In this document: in pieces, positions 23,071 to 31,921 of the stretch
Layout of the letters: every line of letters begins with the position of its first letter
How positions within the stretch are numbered: the first letter of the stretch is position 1
NCBI GenBank assembly: GCA_050485385.1
Contig: JBJHBG010000042.1
Span: forward strand, 1 to 36,691
DNA length: 36,691 bases
Origin: RECO01 sp050485385
Lineage (GTDB): Bacteria > Pseudomonadota > Alphaproteobacteria > Geminicoccales > Geminicoccaceae
Direction: 5' to 3'
Notes under the pieces: model-generated
Told to the model about the DNA's origin: nothing
Seen by the model: only the letters and a program-made list of their open reading frames with translations
The model's database searches: none
Position numbers and translations under genes: made by a program

Positions 23071-25601
23071 GGTCCGCTGCGGGCGCCCGCTACCGGCCGC
23101 TGCTGATCGGCGCCGTCGCGCTGGCGGCGCTGCCGCTGGTCCTGCCGCTGGTGGGTCTCACCCTGCACACGGCGACGATGGTGGTGATCCTCGCCATCGC
23201 CGCCATGGGGCTGAACATGATGATGGGCTTCACCGGCCTCGTCTCGTTCGGCCACGGCGCCTGGTTCGGCATCGGCGCCTACGCGGCGGCCCTGGCGCAG
23301 AAGCACCTCCTGGCGGGCCATGTCGTGGTGCCGCTGCTCCTGGGCGCGCTGTTCGTCGGCCTCCTGGCGGCGTTGGTCGGTGCCCTGATGCTCAGGCGGC
23401 GGGGCGTGTACTTCGCCTTGATGACGCTCGCGCTCTCGGCCCTGACCTACACCATCGCCTTTCGCTGGACCGCCGTCACCGGCGGCGAGGACGGCCTCGG
23501 GGGCCTGACGCGGGGCACGATCGGACCGTTCGACCTGCACGATTCGCTGACATACTACGTGTTCACGGCGGGCGTGGGCTTTCTCGTCCTCTACCTGCTC
23601 CTGCGCGTCGTCCGCTCGCCCTTCGGCCACGTGCTGGTGGCGATCCGCGAGAACCAGACGCGCGCCGAGTTCCAAGGGTACGCGGTCCAGCGCTACAAGC
23701 TCGCCGTGTTCGTGCTCTCCGCGATGGTGACCGGGCTCGCCGGCGGGCTCTCCGGCTTTCTCCACTACATCGTGACCGCCGAGACCACCTCGATCGAGAT
23801 GTCCGGTGAGCTTCTGGCGATGGTCCTCATCGGCGGCATGCGCGACCTCTTGGGACCGACGCTCGGCGTCGTCTTCTACGTCTTTTTCCGCGAGCTGTTC
23901 TCGATCTGGACCGCCGACTGGCTTTTCTGGTTCGGCCTCGTCTTCGTTGGCTTCGTCATGTACTCGCCGGGCGGCCTCGTCGGCATCTGGGGACTCGTCC
24001 GCCGCCGTTGGTCGCCGCCGCCGACCGAGAGTGCGGCCATGAGCCGGCGCCGCATCTACGAGGGCCTGCCCCTGCCGGCGAGCCTGCGGCCGCCGCCGTT
24101 GGCGGGCGACGTGCTCGACGTGCGCGGCATCTTCAAGCGTTTCGGCGGCATCCAGGCGGTGAACGACGCGGCGCTCACCGTGCGAGCCGGCGAGGTCCAT
24201 GCGCTGATCGGCCCGAACGGCGCCGGCAAGACCACGCTCTTCAACGTCGTCTCCGGCCTCTACGGCGCCGATGGCGGCAAGGTGCAACTCGGCGGCCGGC
24301 CGGTCACCGGCCTTTCGCCCGACCGCATGTGCCACCGTGGCCTCGCCCGTTCGTTTCAGATCACCAGCCTGTTCGACGGGCTCACCATCCGGGAGAATCT
24401 CAGGCTCTCGGTGCAGGGCCGGCATCCGGGCCGTTTCGACTGCTGGCATGACGTCCAGCGCTACGCCGACGTCGAGGCCGACACGGCCGCACTGGTCACC
24501 TTCCTCGGGCTCGAGGGCATCGAGGACGTGAAGGCGGGCGATCTCTCCTATGGCGGCCAACGGCTGGTCGACCTCGGCATCGCGCTGGGCTCGCGCCCGT
24601 TGGTGCTCCTGCTCGACGAGCCCTTGGCGGGGCTGGCCGCCGCCGAGCGCGAGCGGGTAGCGCGGCTGGTGCGCATCGTTGCCGCCAACGTACCGGTCCT
24701 GATCGTCGAGCACGACGTCGACCGCGTCCTCGGCCTGTCGCAGCGGGTCACGGTGATGAACGAGGGCCGGGTGCTGCTCACCGCACCGCCCGAGACGATC
24801 CGAACCGACCGCCAGGTGCAGGAAATCTATACCGGGACCGGCACGCCCGCCGTCACCCGCCGCCCGGCCGCAACCACCGCCGACGCGGCGCCGCTCCTGG
24901 TCGTCGCGGGGCTCAACACGCATTACGGCAAGAGCCACATCCTGGACGATGCGCGGCTCGACGTGCGGGCGGGCGAGATCGTCGCACTGCTCGGCCGCAA
25001 CGGTGCCGGCAAGTCGACCTTCTTGAAGTCGATGATGGGGCTCGCGCCGCCAAGTTCGGGCTCGATCCGCTTCGACGGCCACGAGTTGGCGGGGCTGTCG
25101 GCGCCCGACGTCGCCCGGCTCGGCGTCGGCTACGTGCCGCAAGGCCGGGGCCTCTTCGCCGGCATGAGCGTGGCCGACAACCTCGCCCTCGGCCGCCTCG
25201 CGCGGGCGACCGATGGCGTGGCGGGCTTCGTCTGGAGCGAGCGGGAGATCCTGGAGATCTTCCCCCGCCTGGGCGAGCGTTACCGCACCCACGCCGACTT
25301 TCTCTCCGGCGGCGAGCAGCAGATGCTGGCGGTGGCCCGGGCGCTATCGGGCAACGTCCGGCTCCTCCTCCTCGACGAGCCGTTCGAGGGCCTGGCGCCG
25401 ACGGTGGTCGAGGAGCTGTTCGCCGTGTTCGACCGCCTGCGCGAGCGCGTCGCGATCGTCATCGTCGAGCACAATCTCGACCTCGTCCTCGCCCTCGCCG
25501 ACCGGGTGTTCGCGCTGGAGCAGGGCCGGGTGTTCCACGAGGGACCGGCCGCAGCCCTGCTCGCCGACCTCGATTACCGCAAGAAGATCCTCTGGCTTTG
25601 A
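23067..25601 (+). CDS. LivM-LivG-LivF fusion: permease plus two ATPases in one chain (844 aa)
   Basis: One uninterrupted frame encodes a LivM-like permease (about residues 1-320, with MGLNMMMGFTGLVSFGHGAW), a LivG-like ATPase (about 340-600; Walker A GPNGAGKTT at 382-390, signature LSYGGQ at 493-498, Asp517-Glu518 in Walker B) and a LivF-like ATPase (about 610-844; Walker A GRNGAGKST at 643-651, LSGGEQQ from 746, Asp770-Glu771). Linkers are short: WSPPPTESAAMSRRR between M and G, and a Thr/Pro/Ala-rich stretch TPAVTRRPAATTADA between G and F. The Met325 codon in the first linker has no ribosome-binding site. These genes are normally separate; permease-ATPase fusions exist, and the triple fusion fixes all cytoplasmic parts at 1:1:1. 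Confidence 0.92.
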   Translation: MRSAAGARYRPLLIGAVALAALPLVLPLVGLTLHTATMVVILAIAAMGLNMMMGFTGLVSFGHGAWFGIGAYAAALAQKHLLAGHVVVPLLLGALFVGLLAALVGALMLRRRGVYFALMTLALSALTYTIAFRWTAVTGGEDGLGGLTRGTIGPFDLHDSLTYYVFTAGVGFLVLYLLLRVVRSPFGHVLVAIRENQTRAEFQGYAVQRYKLAVFVLSAMVTGLAGGLSGFLHYIVTAETTSIEMSGELLAMVLIGGMRDLLGPTLGVVFYVFFRELFSIWTADWLFWFGLVFVGFVMYSPGGLVGIWGLVRRRWSPPPTESAAMSRRRIYEGLPLPASLRPPPLAGDVLDVRGIFKRFGGIQAVNDAALTVRAGEVHALIGPNGAGKTTLFNVVSGLYGADGGKVQLGGRPVTGLSPDRMCHRGLARSFQITSLFDGLTIRENLRLSVQGRHPGRFDCWHDVQRYADVEADTAALVTFLGLEGIEDVKAGDLSYGGQRLVDLGIALGSRPLVLLLDEPLAGLAAAERERVARLVRIVAANVPVLIVEHDVDRVLGLSQRVTVMNEGRVLLTAPPETIRTDRQVQEIYTGTGTPAVTRRPAATTADAAPLLVVAGLNTHYGKSHILDDARLDVRAGEIVALLGRNGAGKSTFLKSMMGLAPPSSGSIRFDGHELAGLSAPDVARLGVGYVPQGRGLFAGMSVADNLALGRLARATDGVAGFVWSEREILEIFPRLGERYRTHADFLSGGEQQMLAVARALSGNVRLLLLDEPFEGLAPTVVEELFAVFDRLRERVAIVIVEHNLDLVLALADRVFALEQGRVFHEGPAAALLADLDYRKKILWL

Positions 25602-25620
25602 CGACGAAAGGAAGGACGAC

Positions 25621-27069
25621 GTGACCGAGATGACGACGGCCAAGGGCGAGCGGCTCGAGCATCGACTCCTGATCGACGGGGCGTGGACGCGCGGCGAAGG
25701 CGGCGATATCGTCGTGCTCGACAAGTTCTCGCTTCGCCCCCGCGCGGTGGCGACGGCCGCGTCGCCCGTGCAGATCGGCGCCATGCTGGACGCGGCCGAT
25801 CGGGCGTACCGGGCCGGTGCTCCGGTGGCGCACGATCGCGGTGCAGTGCTCGACGAGGCGGCGCGTCTGCTGGTCGAGCGCCAGGACGCGTTCGTCGACA
25901 CCATGCAGGGGGAAGCCGGCTTCACCGGCGCCGACTCGCGCGGTGAACTGATGCGCGCGGTCGAGACGCTGAAGCTTTCGGCCGAGGAGGCGCGGCGGCT
26001 GACGGGCGAGATGATCCCCGTCGAAGGCGCCCCCGGCCAGGCGGGCCGCCTCGGCTTCACCCTGCGCGTCCCGCTCGGCATCGTCGCCGCCATCACGCCC
26101 TTCAACGCACCCCTGAACACGGTAGCGCACAAGGTGGCGCCCGCGCTCGCCGCGGGCAACGCCGTGGTGCTGAAGCCCGCCAGCTACACCCCCGGCACCG
26201 CCTGTCTCTTCGCCCAACTCCTGCTCGACGCGGGGCTGCCGCCTGGCTTCCTCTCGGTGCTGCACGCGGCCGGCGCCGACGTGGCCCCGCTCCTGGCGGA
26301 CCCACGGGTGCGCTTCTTCGCCTTCACCGGCAGTACGGAGGTCGGCCGCGTCATTCAGGGGGCGGCGTCCTTGCGGCGCACGCAGATGGAGCTCGGTTCG
26401 ATCGCGTTTACCATCGTCAACGACGACGCCGACCTCGACCGGGCCCTCCCGCGCATCGTCAACGCCAGCTTCCGCAAGGCCGGCCAAGTCTGCACCTCGG
26501 TGCAAATCCTGCTGGTGCACGAGCGGGTGCGGGATGCGGTGACGAGCGGCCTCGCCGAGCGGGTACAGGGCCTCGCCTATGGCGATCCGCGCGGCAAGGA
26601 CACCTTCGTCGGTCCGGTGATCAGCGAGGCGGAGGCGGCCCGCATCGAGGCCTGGATCGACGAGGCGGTGGCCCAGGGTGCCCGCCGGCTCGCGGGCGGG
26701 CCGCGCCAGGGTGCGGTGGTGCCGCCGACGCTGCTCGACGGCGTGGCGCCGACCATGCGGGTCGGCTGCAACGAGATTTTCGGCCCGGTCCTGTGCATCG
26801 AGAGCTTCACCGAGTTCGACGCGGCGATCCGCCGGGTCAACGCCACCCCCTACGGTCTCGCCACCGGCATCTTCACCAACCGGCTCGACCAGGCGCTGGC
26901 GGCAGCACGGCGCTTGGTGGTCGGCGGTGTCCACGTCAACGACACCTCCAGCGCCCGCGTCGACATGATGCCCTATGGCGGTTCGAAGGACAGCGGCTTC
27001 GGTCGCGAGGGACCGCGCTACGCGGTGCACGAGATGACCGAGGAGCGGGTGGTGACGATCACGGTCTGA
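25621..27069 (+). CDS. NAD(P)-dependent aldehyde dehydrogenase (482 aa)
   Basis: This oxidises an aldehyde to a carboxylate. The ALDH catalytic set is visible: Asn162 in ITPFNAPLN, Lys185 in VVLKPAS, FTGSTEVG (236-243), Glu257 in MELGS, and the nucleophile Cys291 in GQVCTSVQ; PYGGSKDSGFGREG is near the C-terminus. The usual ELGG reads ELGS. Length is typical. The start GTG at 25621 is preferred over the ATG at 25630 because GGAAGG lies 7-12 bases upstream of it. It follows the transporter fusion by 19 bp and is probably in the same LysR-controlled operon, so the imported compound probably yields an aldehyde. It ends 48 bp before the GntR gene. Confidence 0.93.
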   Translation: MTEMTTAKGERLEHRLLIDGAWTRGEGGDIVVLDKFSLRPRAVATAASPVQIGAMLDAADRAYRAGAPVAHDRGAVLDEAARLLVERQDAFVDTMQGEAGFTGADSRGELMRAVETLKLSAEEARRLTGEMIPVEGAPGQAGRLGFTLRVPLGIVAAITPFNAPLNTVAHKVAPALAAGNAVVLKPASYTPGTACLFAQLLLDAGLPPGFLSVLHAAGADVAPLLADPRVRFFAFTGSTEVGRVIQGAASLRRTQMELGSIAFTIVNDDADLDRALPRIVNASFRKAGQVCTSVQILLVHERVRDAVTSGLAERVQGLAYGDPRGKDTFVGPVISEAEAARIEAWIDEAVAQGARRLAGGPRQGAVVPPTLLDGVAPTMRVGCNEIFGPVLCIESFTEFDAAIRRVNATPYGLATGIFTNRLDQALAAARRLVVGGVHVNDTSSARVDMMPYGGSKDSGFGREGPRYAVHEMTEERVVTITV

Positions 27070-27079
27070 AGGGTAGCCG

Positions 27080-27117
27080 TTGACAGTCGTATACTCTCGT
27101 ATACGACTGGATACGCC
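27080..27117 (+). promoter_or_regulatory. Promoter and operator of the GntR-tcu operon
   Basis: TTGACA at 27080-27085 is a perfect -35. It is followed at once by a perfect 9-bp inverted repeat, GTCGTATAC (27086-27094) and GTATACGAC (27099-27107), with four bases between. The right half contains TCGTATACGA, matching the TnGTATACnA type of site bound by FCD-class GntR proteins. The repeat fills the spacer and -10 (about 27102-27107), so a bound repressor would block RNA polymerase. No ribosome-binding site lies before the ATG at 27118, and the expected start is only a few bases upstream, which suggests a leaderless or very short-leader mRNA. Confidence 0.75.
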
Positions 27118-27798
27118 ATGATCGCGCACGCGTCGCCAACGTCGGAGACCGCCAGCCCGCAGGGCGAGGCTGCCTATCGGGCACTGCTCGACGACGTCCG
27201 GCGCGGTCTGCTGCTGCCGGGCGCGCGGCTCAGGGAGAGCGAGATCGCCGCGCGGCTCGGCATCTCGCGCACACCCGTGCGCGAGGCCATCCACCGGCTG
27301 GAGGCGGACGGGCTGGTGGTCCATCAGCCGCGTCTCGGCGCCACCGTGCGCCGGCTCGACCATGGGGAGGTGATGGAGCTGTACGAGATGCGCACGGTGC
27401 TGGAGGGTACGGCGGCGCGGCTGGCGGCGCGGGCGGCTTCCGAGGTGGAACTGGCCGATCTCCGTGCGATCCACGAGGACCTTGCGGTCACGGCCGAGCC
27501 GGCGCTGGCCTCGAGGCTCAACCGCCACTTCCACGCCACGCTGCTGAACGCAGCGAAGAACCGTTTTCTGGTCAGTGCCGTGGCGACGCTCGAGCGCACC
27601 TTGTCGATCCTCGGCCGCTCGACGCTGGTCGAGCCCGGCCGCGCCGACGCCGCGGTGCGGGAGCACGCGGCGATCATGGCGGCGCTGGAGGCGCGCGACG
27701 GCGCGGCGGCGGAGGCGGCGATGCGTGCGCACATCGAGGCGGCACAGCGGGTGCGGCTCCGCCAGCAGCGGGAGGCCATGGCCGACGATGCGCTTTGA
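27118..27798 (+). CDS. GntR-family (FCD/FadR-class) transcriptional regulator (226 aa)
   Basis: The N-terminal winged helix (about residues 15-78) includes LRESEIAARLGISRTPVREAIHRLEADGLVVHQP, the standard GntR motif. The all-helical FCD effector domain (about 85-215) follows with VMELYEMRTVLEGTAARLAA; the Asp/His residues typical of its metal site are partly visible in NRHFHATLL and VREHAAIMAALEARDG. FCD regulators usually bind organic acids and release DNA on binding. It is the first gene of the tcuAB-tctCBA cluster, overlaps tcuA by 11 bp, and sits behind a textbook operator that it probably binds itself. Confidence 0.93.
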   Translation: MIAHASPTSETASPQGEAAYRALLDDVRRGLLLPGARLRESEIAARLGISRTPVREAIHRLEADGLVVHQPRLGATVRRLDHGEVMELYEMRTVLEGTAARLAARAASEVELADLRAIHEDLAVTAEPALASRLNRHFHATLLNAAKNRFLVSAVATLERTLSILGRSTLVEPGRADAAVREHAAIMAALEARDGAAAEAAMRAHIEAAQRVRLRQQREAMADDAL

Positions 27799-29164
27799 CG
27801 TGATCGTGGTCGGCGGCGGCAACGCCGCGCTTTGCGCCGCGATCGAGGCGGCGGAAGCGGGTGCGCGGGTCTGCGTGCTGGAGAGCGCGCCGAAGGCCTA
27901 TCGCGGCGGCAATTCGCGCCACACCCGCAACTTCCGCTGCATGCACCGGGGGCCGCTCTCGGTGCTCACGGACAGCTACGACGAGGCCGAGTACTTCGAC
28001 GACCTCCTGCGCGTGACCAAGGGCGAGACCGACGAGGCGCTGGCGCGCATGACCATCCGCGAGAGCGAGGCGTGTCTGCCCTGGATGGAGGCGCACGGCG
28101 TCCGCTTCCAGCCGTCGCTCTCGGGCACGCTCTCCCTCTCGCGCACCAACGCCTTCTTCCTCGGCGGCGGCAAGGCGTTGGTGAACGCCTACTACGCCAC
28201 CGCCGAGGATCTGGGCGTGACCGTGCGCTACGAGGCGGAGGTCCGTCACGTCCACCTGGACGGCAACCGCTTCACCCACGTCGTCGCGGCGATGGACGGC
28301 GCCGAGGAGACGATCGAGGGACGGGCAGTGGTGCTGGCCTCGGGTGGCTTTCAGGCCGATCTCGACTGGCTTGCCCGGGCCTGGGGGCCGGCCGCGCGCA
28401 ACTTCCTCATCCGCGGCACGCCGTACAACAAGGGGGTGGTGCTGCGCGACATGCTCGACCAGGGGGCATCGAGCGTAGGCGATCCCACCCAGTGCCACGC
28501 CGTCGCCATCGACGGCCGCGCCCCCAAGTTCGACGGCGGCATCGTCACGAGGCTCGACTGCGTGCCCTTCTCCGTCGTCGTCAACCGCAAGGGCGAGCGC
28601 TTCTACGACGAGGGCGAGGACGTCTGGCCCAAGCGCTACGCCATCTGGGGCCGGCTGGTCGCAGCCCAGCCCGACCAGGTCGCCTATTCGATCATCGACG
28701 CCAAGTCGCGCCACCTGTTCATGCCGTCGGTCTTCCCGCCGGTGGAGGCGGACACCATCGAGGGACTGGGCCAGGCCCTCGGTCTGCCGGGCACGGCCCT
28801 CGCCGAGACGGTAGCCGCCTTCAACGCCGCTTGCCGCCCCGGCCCCTTCCACCCCACGGAACTGGACGGCCTCGCCACGACCGGCCTCGAGCCCGCCAAG
28901 ACCAACTGGGCCCGGCCGCTCGACACCCCGCCCTTCTACGGCTACGCGCTCAGGCCCGGCGTCACCTTCACCTATCTGGGGCTCGCGGTCTCGGCCACCG
29001 CGCGGGTACGGACGCCCAAGGGTCCGCTCGCGAACGTCTGGGCCGCCGGCGAGATCATGGCCGGCTCGATCCTCGGCCAAGGCTATCTGGCCGGCTTCGG
29101 CATGACCATCGGCACCGTCTTCGGACGCATCGCGGGACGGGAGGCCGCCGCCCATGTCGCCTGA
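27788..29164 (+). CDS. tcuA: TcuA-like FAD-dependent tricarballylate dehydrogenase (458 aa)
   Basis: TcuA oxidises tricarballylate to cis-aconitate in Salmonella (established for that family); here the exact substrate is inferred. The FAD-binding motif DVIVVGGGNAALCAA is at residues 4-18, the family-typical RGGNSRHTRNFRCMH at 39-53, and the C-terminal FAD segment has AAGEIMAGSILGQGYLAGFGM. Length is usual. The ATG overlaps the end of the GntR gene, so translation is coupled. TcuB follows with an 11-bp overlap. The TctCBA transporter downstream would supply the substrate in place of the MFS carrier TcuC. A related dicarboxylate or tricarboxylate cannot be excluded. Confidence 0.88.
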   Translation: MRFDVIVVGGGNAALCAAIEAAEAGARVCVLESAPKAYRGGNSRHTRNFRCMHRGPLSVLTDSYDEAEYFDDLLRVTKGETDEALARMTIRESEACLPWMEAHGVRFQPSLSGTLSLSRTNAFFLGGGKALVNAYYATAEDLGVTVRYEAEVRHVHLDGNRFTHVVAAMDGAEETIEGRAVVLASGGFQADLDWLARAWGPAARNFLIRGTPYNKGVVLRDMLDQGASSVGDPTQCHAVAIDGRAPKFDGGIVTRLDCVPFSVVVNRKGERFYDEGEDVWPKRYAIWGRLVAAQPDQVAYSIIDAKSRHLFMPSVFPPVEADTIEGLGQALGLPGTALAETVAAFNAACRPGPFHPTELDGLATTGLEPAKTNWARPLDTPPFYGYALRPGVTFTYLGLAVSATARVRTPKGPLANVWAAGEIMAGSILGQGYLAGFGMTIGTVFGRIAGREAAAHVA

Positions 29165-30227
29165 GCACGACGCCCACATCGCCGAGGCGGCGCGCCAGCT
29201 CGAGATCTGCAACGCGTGCCGCTACTGCGAGGGCTATTGCTCGGTGTTCCCGGCGATGACGCGGTTGCGTGCCTTCTCCGCCGGCGACGTCACGCAACTC
29301 GCGAATCTCTGCCACAACTGCCGCGGCTGCTACTACGCCTGTCAGTACACTCCGCCGCACGAGTTCGCGCTGAACCTGCCGGCGGCACTGGCCGAGGTGC
29401 GCCAGGACAGCTGGGAGCGGCTGGCCCGGCCGCGCGTGGTCGCCGACCTCTTCCACCGTAGCGGGATGGCGGTGGCCGTCGCGCTCGTGCTCGGCTTCGC
29501 CCTGCTGTTCGCGGCGCTCGGCGCCTTGCGGCCGGAGACGGGCGAGGGCTTCTACGCCTATCTCTCGCACGGCGCGATGGTGGCGATCTTCCTGCCGGCC
29601 TTCGTGCTGCCGCTGGCGCTGGTCGGCCTCTCGCTCCGCGACTACTGGCAGGAGGTCGGCGGCGAGCCGGTGCGCTGGCCGCATCTGGTCGGTGCGGCGC
29701 GCGCTGCCGCCAGCCTGAAGAACCTCGACGGCGGCCAGGGGCAGGGCTGCAACTTCGAGGCCGAGGACCGCTTCACCGACTGGCGAAGGCGCTGGCATCA
29801 GATGGTGCTCTATGGCTTTCTCCTCGCCTTCGGCGCGACCTCGGCCGGCACGATCATGCACTATGGGATGGGCATGGAAGCGCCCTACGGCCCGTTCAGT
29901 CTGCCGAAGCTCCTCGGCGTGCCGGGCGGCATCCTGATGTGCGTCGGCACGGTGGGGCTGATGCGCCTCAAGCTCCTGGCCGATCCGGATCTCGGGGTGC
30001 GGCGCGTGCTCGGCGGCGAGTTCGCCTTCGTGGCCCTGCTCTTCTTCGTCTCCGCCAGCGGCCTCGCGCTCTACGCCGCGACCGGCACGTCGCTGGTGCC
30101 GGCGTTGCTGGCCCTGCACCTCGGCGCGGTGCTCGCCTTCTTCCTGCTCACGCCCTTCACCAAGATGGTCCACGGCTTCTATCGCTTCGCGGCGCTGGTC
30201 GCCGAGGAGCAGAGGCGCGCTGGCTAG
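29154..30227 (+). CDS. tcuB: TcuB-like iron-sulfur/membrane electron carrier (357 aa)
   Basis: TcuB reoxidises the FADH2 of TcuA and passes electrons to the membrane quinone pool. Two ferredoxin-type clusters are visible at the N-terminus: Cys19, 22, 25 and 29 (CNACRYCEGYC) and Cys53, 56, 59 and 63 (CHNCRGCYYAC). The rest has about six hydrophobic segments (roughly 103-123, 140-163, 215-240, 250-268, 285-305, 315-335), with histidines that may bind haem or quinone. Length fits the family. The gene overlaps tcuA by 11 bp, typical for tcuA-tcuB pairs. Confidence 0.9.
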   Translation: MSPEHDAHIAEAARQLEICNACRYCEGYCSVFPAMTRLRAFSAGDVTQLANLCHNCRGCYYACQYTPPHEFALNLPAALAEVRQDSWERLARPRVVADLFHRSGMAVAVALVLGFALLFAALGALRPETGEGFYAYLSHGAMVAIFLPAFVLPLALVGLSLRDYWQEVGGEPVRWPHLVGAARAAASLKNLDGGQGQGCNFEAEDRFTDWRRRWHQMVLYGFLLAFGATSAGTIMHYGMGMEAPYGPFSLPKLLGVPGGILMCVGTVGLMRLKLLADPDLGVRRVLGGEFAFVALLFFVSASGLALYAATGTSLVPALLALHLGAVLAFFLLTPFTKMVHGFYRFAALVAEEQRRAG

Positions 30228-30407
30228 GCAGGCGGTGAGATCGCGGGGCCGCGCATCCCTTGCTCGTTGCTACCGTCGAGCGTCGCACCCTTGCCCGGCC
30301 TCCTGACCCGTATCGCCCGTCTTCAGTGGGAGCCAACACGCGACTGTTCAGTGCGAAAGACTGCGGCTAGGGTTCCGCCAAGCAACGAATACGGAGGAGG
30401 CAAGACG

Positions 30408-31379
30408 ATGCTCCGCGCCCTTTCCACGGGTCTCGCCCTGGGCACCGCGTTGGCGCTGTTGCCGGCAGCGGCCCAGGCCGACTGGCAGCCCAGCCGGGCC
30501 ATCGAGTACATCGCACCGGCCAATCCCGGCGGCGGCTGGGACACCCTGATCCGCACGACGGCGCGAGTGATCCAGGAGGAGGGGCTGAGCAATCAGAGTT
30601 TCGCGGCGATCAACATCCCCGGCGGCGGCGGCTCGGTCGCCTGGGCGCAGATTGCGGCCGATGCCGGCAACCCGCACAAGCTGTTCGCGGTGAGCCCGCC
30701 GATCATCCTGGTGCCGTTGGCCGGCCAGTCGGCCTACGACCACACCCACTTCACCCCCATCGCGCGCCTGATCACCGACTATTCGATCATCCTGGTCGGC
30801 GCCGACAGCCCGTACGAGACCATCAACGACCTAATGGACGCGATTCGCGAGAACCCGGCGCTCGCGGTCGGCGGCGGCTCGGCGCCGGGCTCGATGGACC
30901 ACATCGCCAGCGCCGGCGCGGCGATGGCCGCGGGCGTCGATGCGGCCACCCTCAACTACATCCCCTTCTCCGGCGGTGGCGAGGCGATGGTGGCGCTGTT
31001 GGGTGGCCATGTCGCGGCGGTCGCCACCGGTGCGGGAGAGGCCGTGGCGCAGCTTGCAGGTGGGGACATCCGCGCCCTCGCGGTGTCGTCGCCCGAGCGC
31101 ATCGACGCGCTGCCCGACGTGCCGACCTTCCAGGAGCAGGGCATCGACTTCACCTTCGACATCTGGCGCGGCATCATGGGCACGCCGGACATGCCGGAGG
31201 AGGCCGTCGCCTACTACGCCGACCTCTACGCCCGCATGGTGGAAAGCCCGGCTTGGCTCGCCGCCCGCGAGCAACTCGGCTGGCTCGATGCGTGGCAGGG
31301 ACCGGAGGACTTCGGCGCCTTCCTCGACGACCAGAAGGACCAGTTCAGCACCATCCTGACCGATCTCGGCCTGATGTGA
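30408..31379 (+). CDS. tctC: TctC, periplasmic binding protein of the second TTT transporter (323 aa)
   Basis: A Sec signal peptide (residues 1-24, core LSTGLALGTALALLPAAA, cleavage after AQA) is followed by the Bug-family fold. The segment IAPANPGGGWDTLIRT (35-50) is very close to the citrate/tricarballylate TctC consensus, unlike the binding protein at 3299-4303. NIPGGGGSVAW and LAVGGGSAPGSMDH are further family segments. The ATG has GGAGGAGG about 10 bases upstream. It lies 180 bp after tcuB; no clear promoter is visible in that gap, so it is probably read from the GntR promoter, though a local one is possible. A hairpin separates it from tctB. Confidence 0.93.
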   Translation: MLRALSTGLALGTALALLPAAAQADWQPSRAIEYIAPANPGGGWDTLIRTTARVIQEEGLSNQSFAAINIPGGGGSVAWAQIAADAGNPHKLFAVSPPIILVPLAGQSAYDHTHFTPIARLITDYSIILVGADSPYETINDLMDAIRENPALAVGGGSAPGSMDHIASAGAAMAAGVDAATLNYIPFSGGGEAMVALLGGHVAAVATGAGEAVAQLAGGDIRALAVSSPERIDALPDVPTFQEQGIDFTFDIWRGIMGTPDMPEEAVAYYADLYARMVESPAWLAAREQLGWLDAWQGPEDFGAFLDDQKDQFSTILTDLGLM

Positions 31380-31386
31380 GTCTCCG

Positions 31387-31409
31387 GGGGCGGGCCGAGT
31401 GCCCGCCCC
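31387..31409 (+). promoter_or_regulatory. Intercistronic hairpin between the second tctC and tctB
   Basis: GGGGCGGGC (31387-31395), loop CGAGT, GCCCGCCCC (31401-31409) form a perfect 9-bp stem starting 7 bp after the tctC stop. There is no U-tract. It probably protects the tctC mRNA end or attenuates read-through into tctBA. Confidence 0.75.
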
Positions 31410-31434
31410 TCGCCGTTCGGGGGAGACGGTGCCC

Positions 31435-31902
31435 ATGTTCCAAGGCCGCTTTCGTCTCGGTGCCAACCAGGTGTTGGCCATCGTGCTGGCGGTGTTCGCC
31501 GTCTGGTACCTGACCGAAGCCTTCCAGATCCGGCGCTTTCCCTTACCGCGACCGATCGACAGCGACCTCTTCCCGAAGGTGCTGGGTTTCCTGTTGCTCG
31601 GGCTCTCGGGCCTGTTGTTCCTGCACACCACGCCCGACACGGGCGAGCGCGAGCGGCCGCCGGTGCGCCCCTGGCTCGAGGTCGTGATGACCGCCCTTGC
31701 CATCGGCGTCTACGCCTGGGCGCTCCGGCCGCTCGGTTTTGTGCTCGCCTCGGCCTTGCTCGTGGTCGGGCTCTCGGTGCTCTACGGCTATCGCAACGTA
31801 CCGATCCTGCTCGCCGTGGCGATCGGTCTGCCGCTCTCGTTCTACCTCGCCCTCACCAAGCTGATGGCGATCAACCTGCCGGCGGGCGTCCTGCCGTTCT
31901 GA
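31435..31902 (+). CDS. tctB: TctB, small membrane subunit of the second TTT transporter (155 aa)
   Basis: This small protein has about four hydrophobic segments (roughly residues 12-27, 45-60, 78-98, 105-145) and the TctB-typical DSDLFPKVLGFLLLGLSGLLF. It is shorter than the first TctB. The ATG at 31435 and a GTG two codons earlier (31429) are both usable with the GGGGGAGA site. It ends 19 bp before tctA. Confidence 0.9.
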   Translation: MFQGRFRLGANQVLAIVLAVFAVWYLTEAFQIRRFPLPRPIDSDLFPKVLGFLLLGLSGLLFLHTTPDTGERERPPVRPWLEVVMTALAIGVYAWALRPLGFVLASALLVVGLSVLYGYRNVPILLAVAIGLPLSFYLALTKLMAINLPAGVLPF

Positions 31903-31921
31903 AGCTTGGAGGGCCTGCGCC

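Noticed and set aside
22755..25292. Long minus-strand open frame (over 840 codons) opposite the LivMGF gene
   Set aside because: It is antisense to a protein with intact ABC motifs, is rich in Arg/Ala/His/Glu without any domain pattern, and is a normal by-product of codon bias in high-G+C DNA.
20895..25601. A single 1,568-residue protein joining the binding protein to LivMGF
   Set aside because: The middle third would be livH read in the wrong frame, giving Arg-rich low-complexity sequence. A missing stop is the better explanation.
25459..27822. Long minus-strand open frame opposite the aldehyde dehydrogenase and GntR genes
   Set aside because: Same reason: no recognisable domain, and the plus strand encodes two well-conserved families across the whole span.
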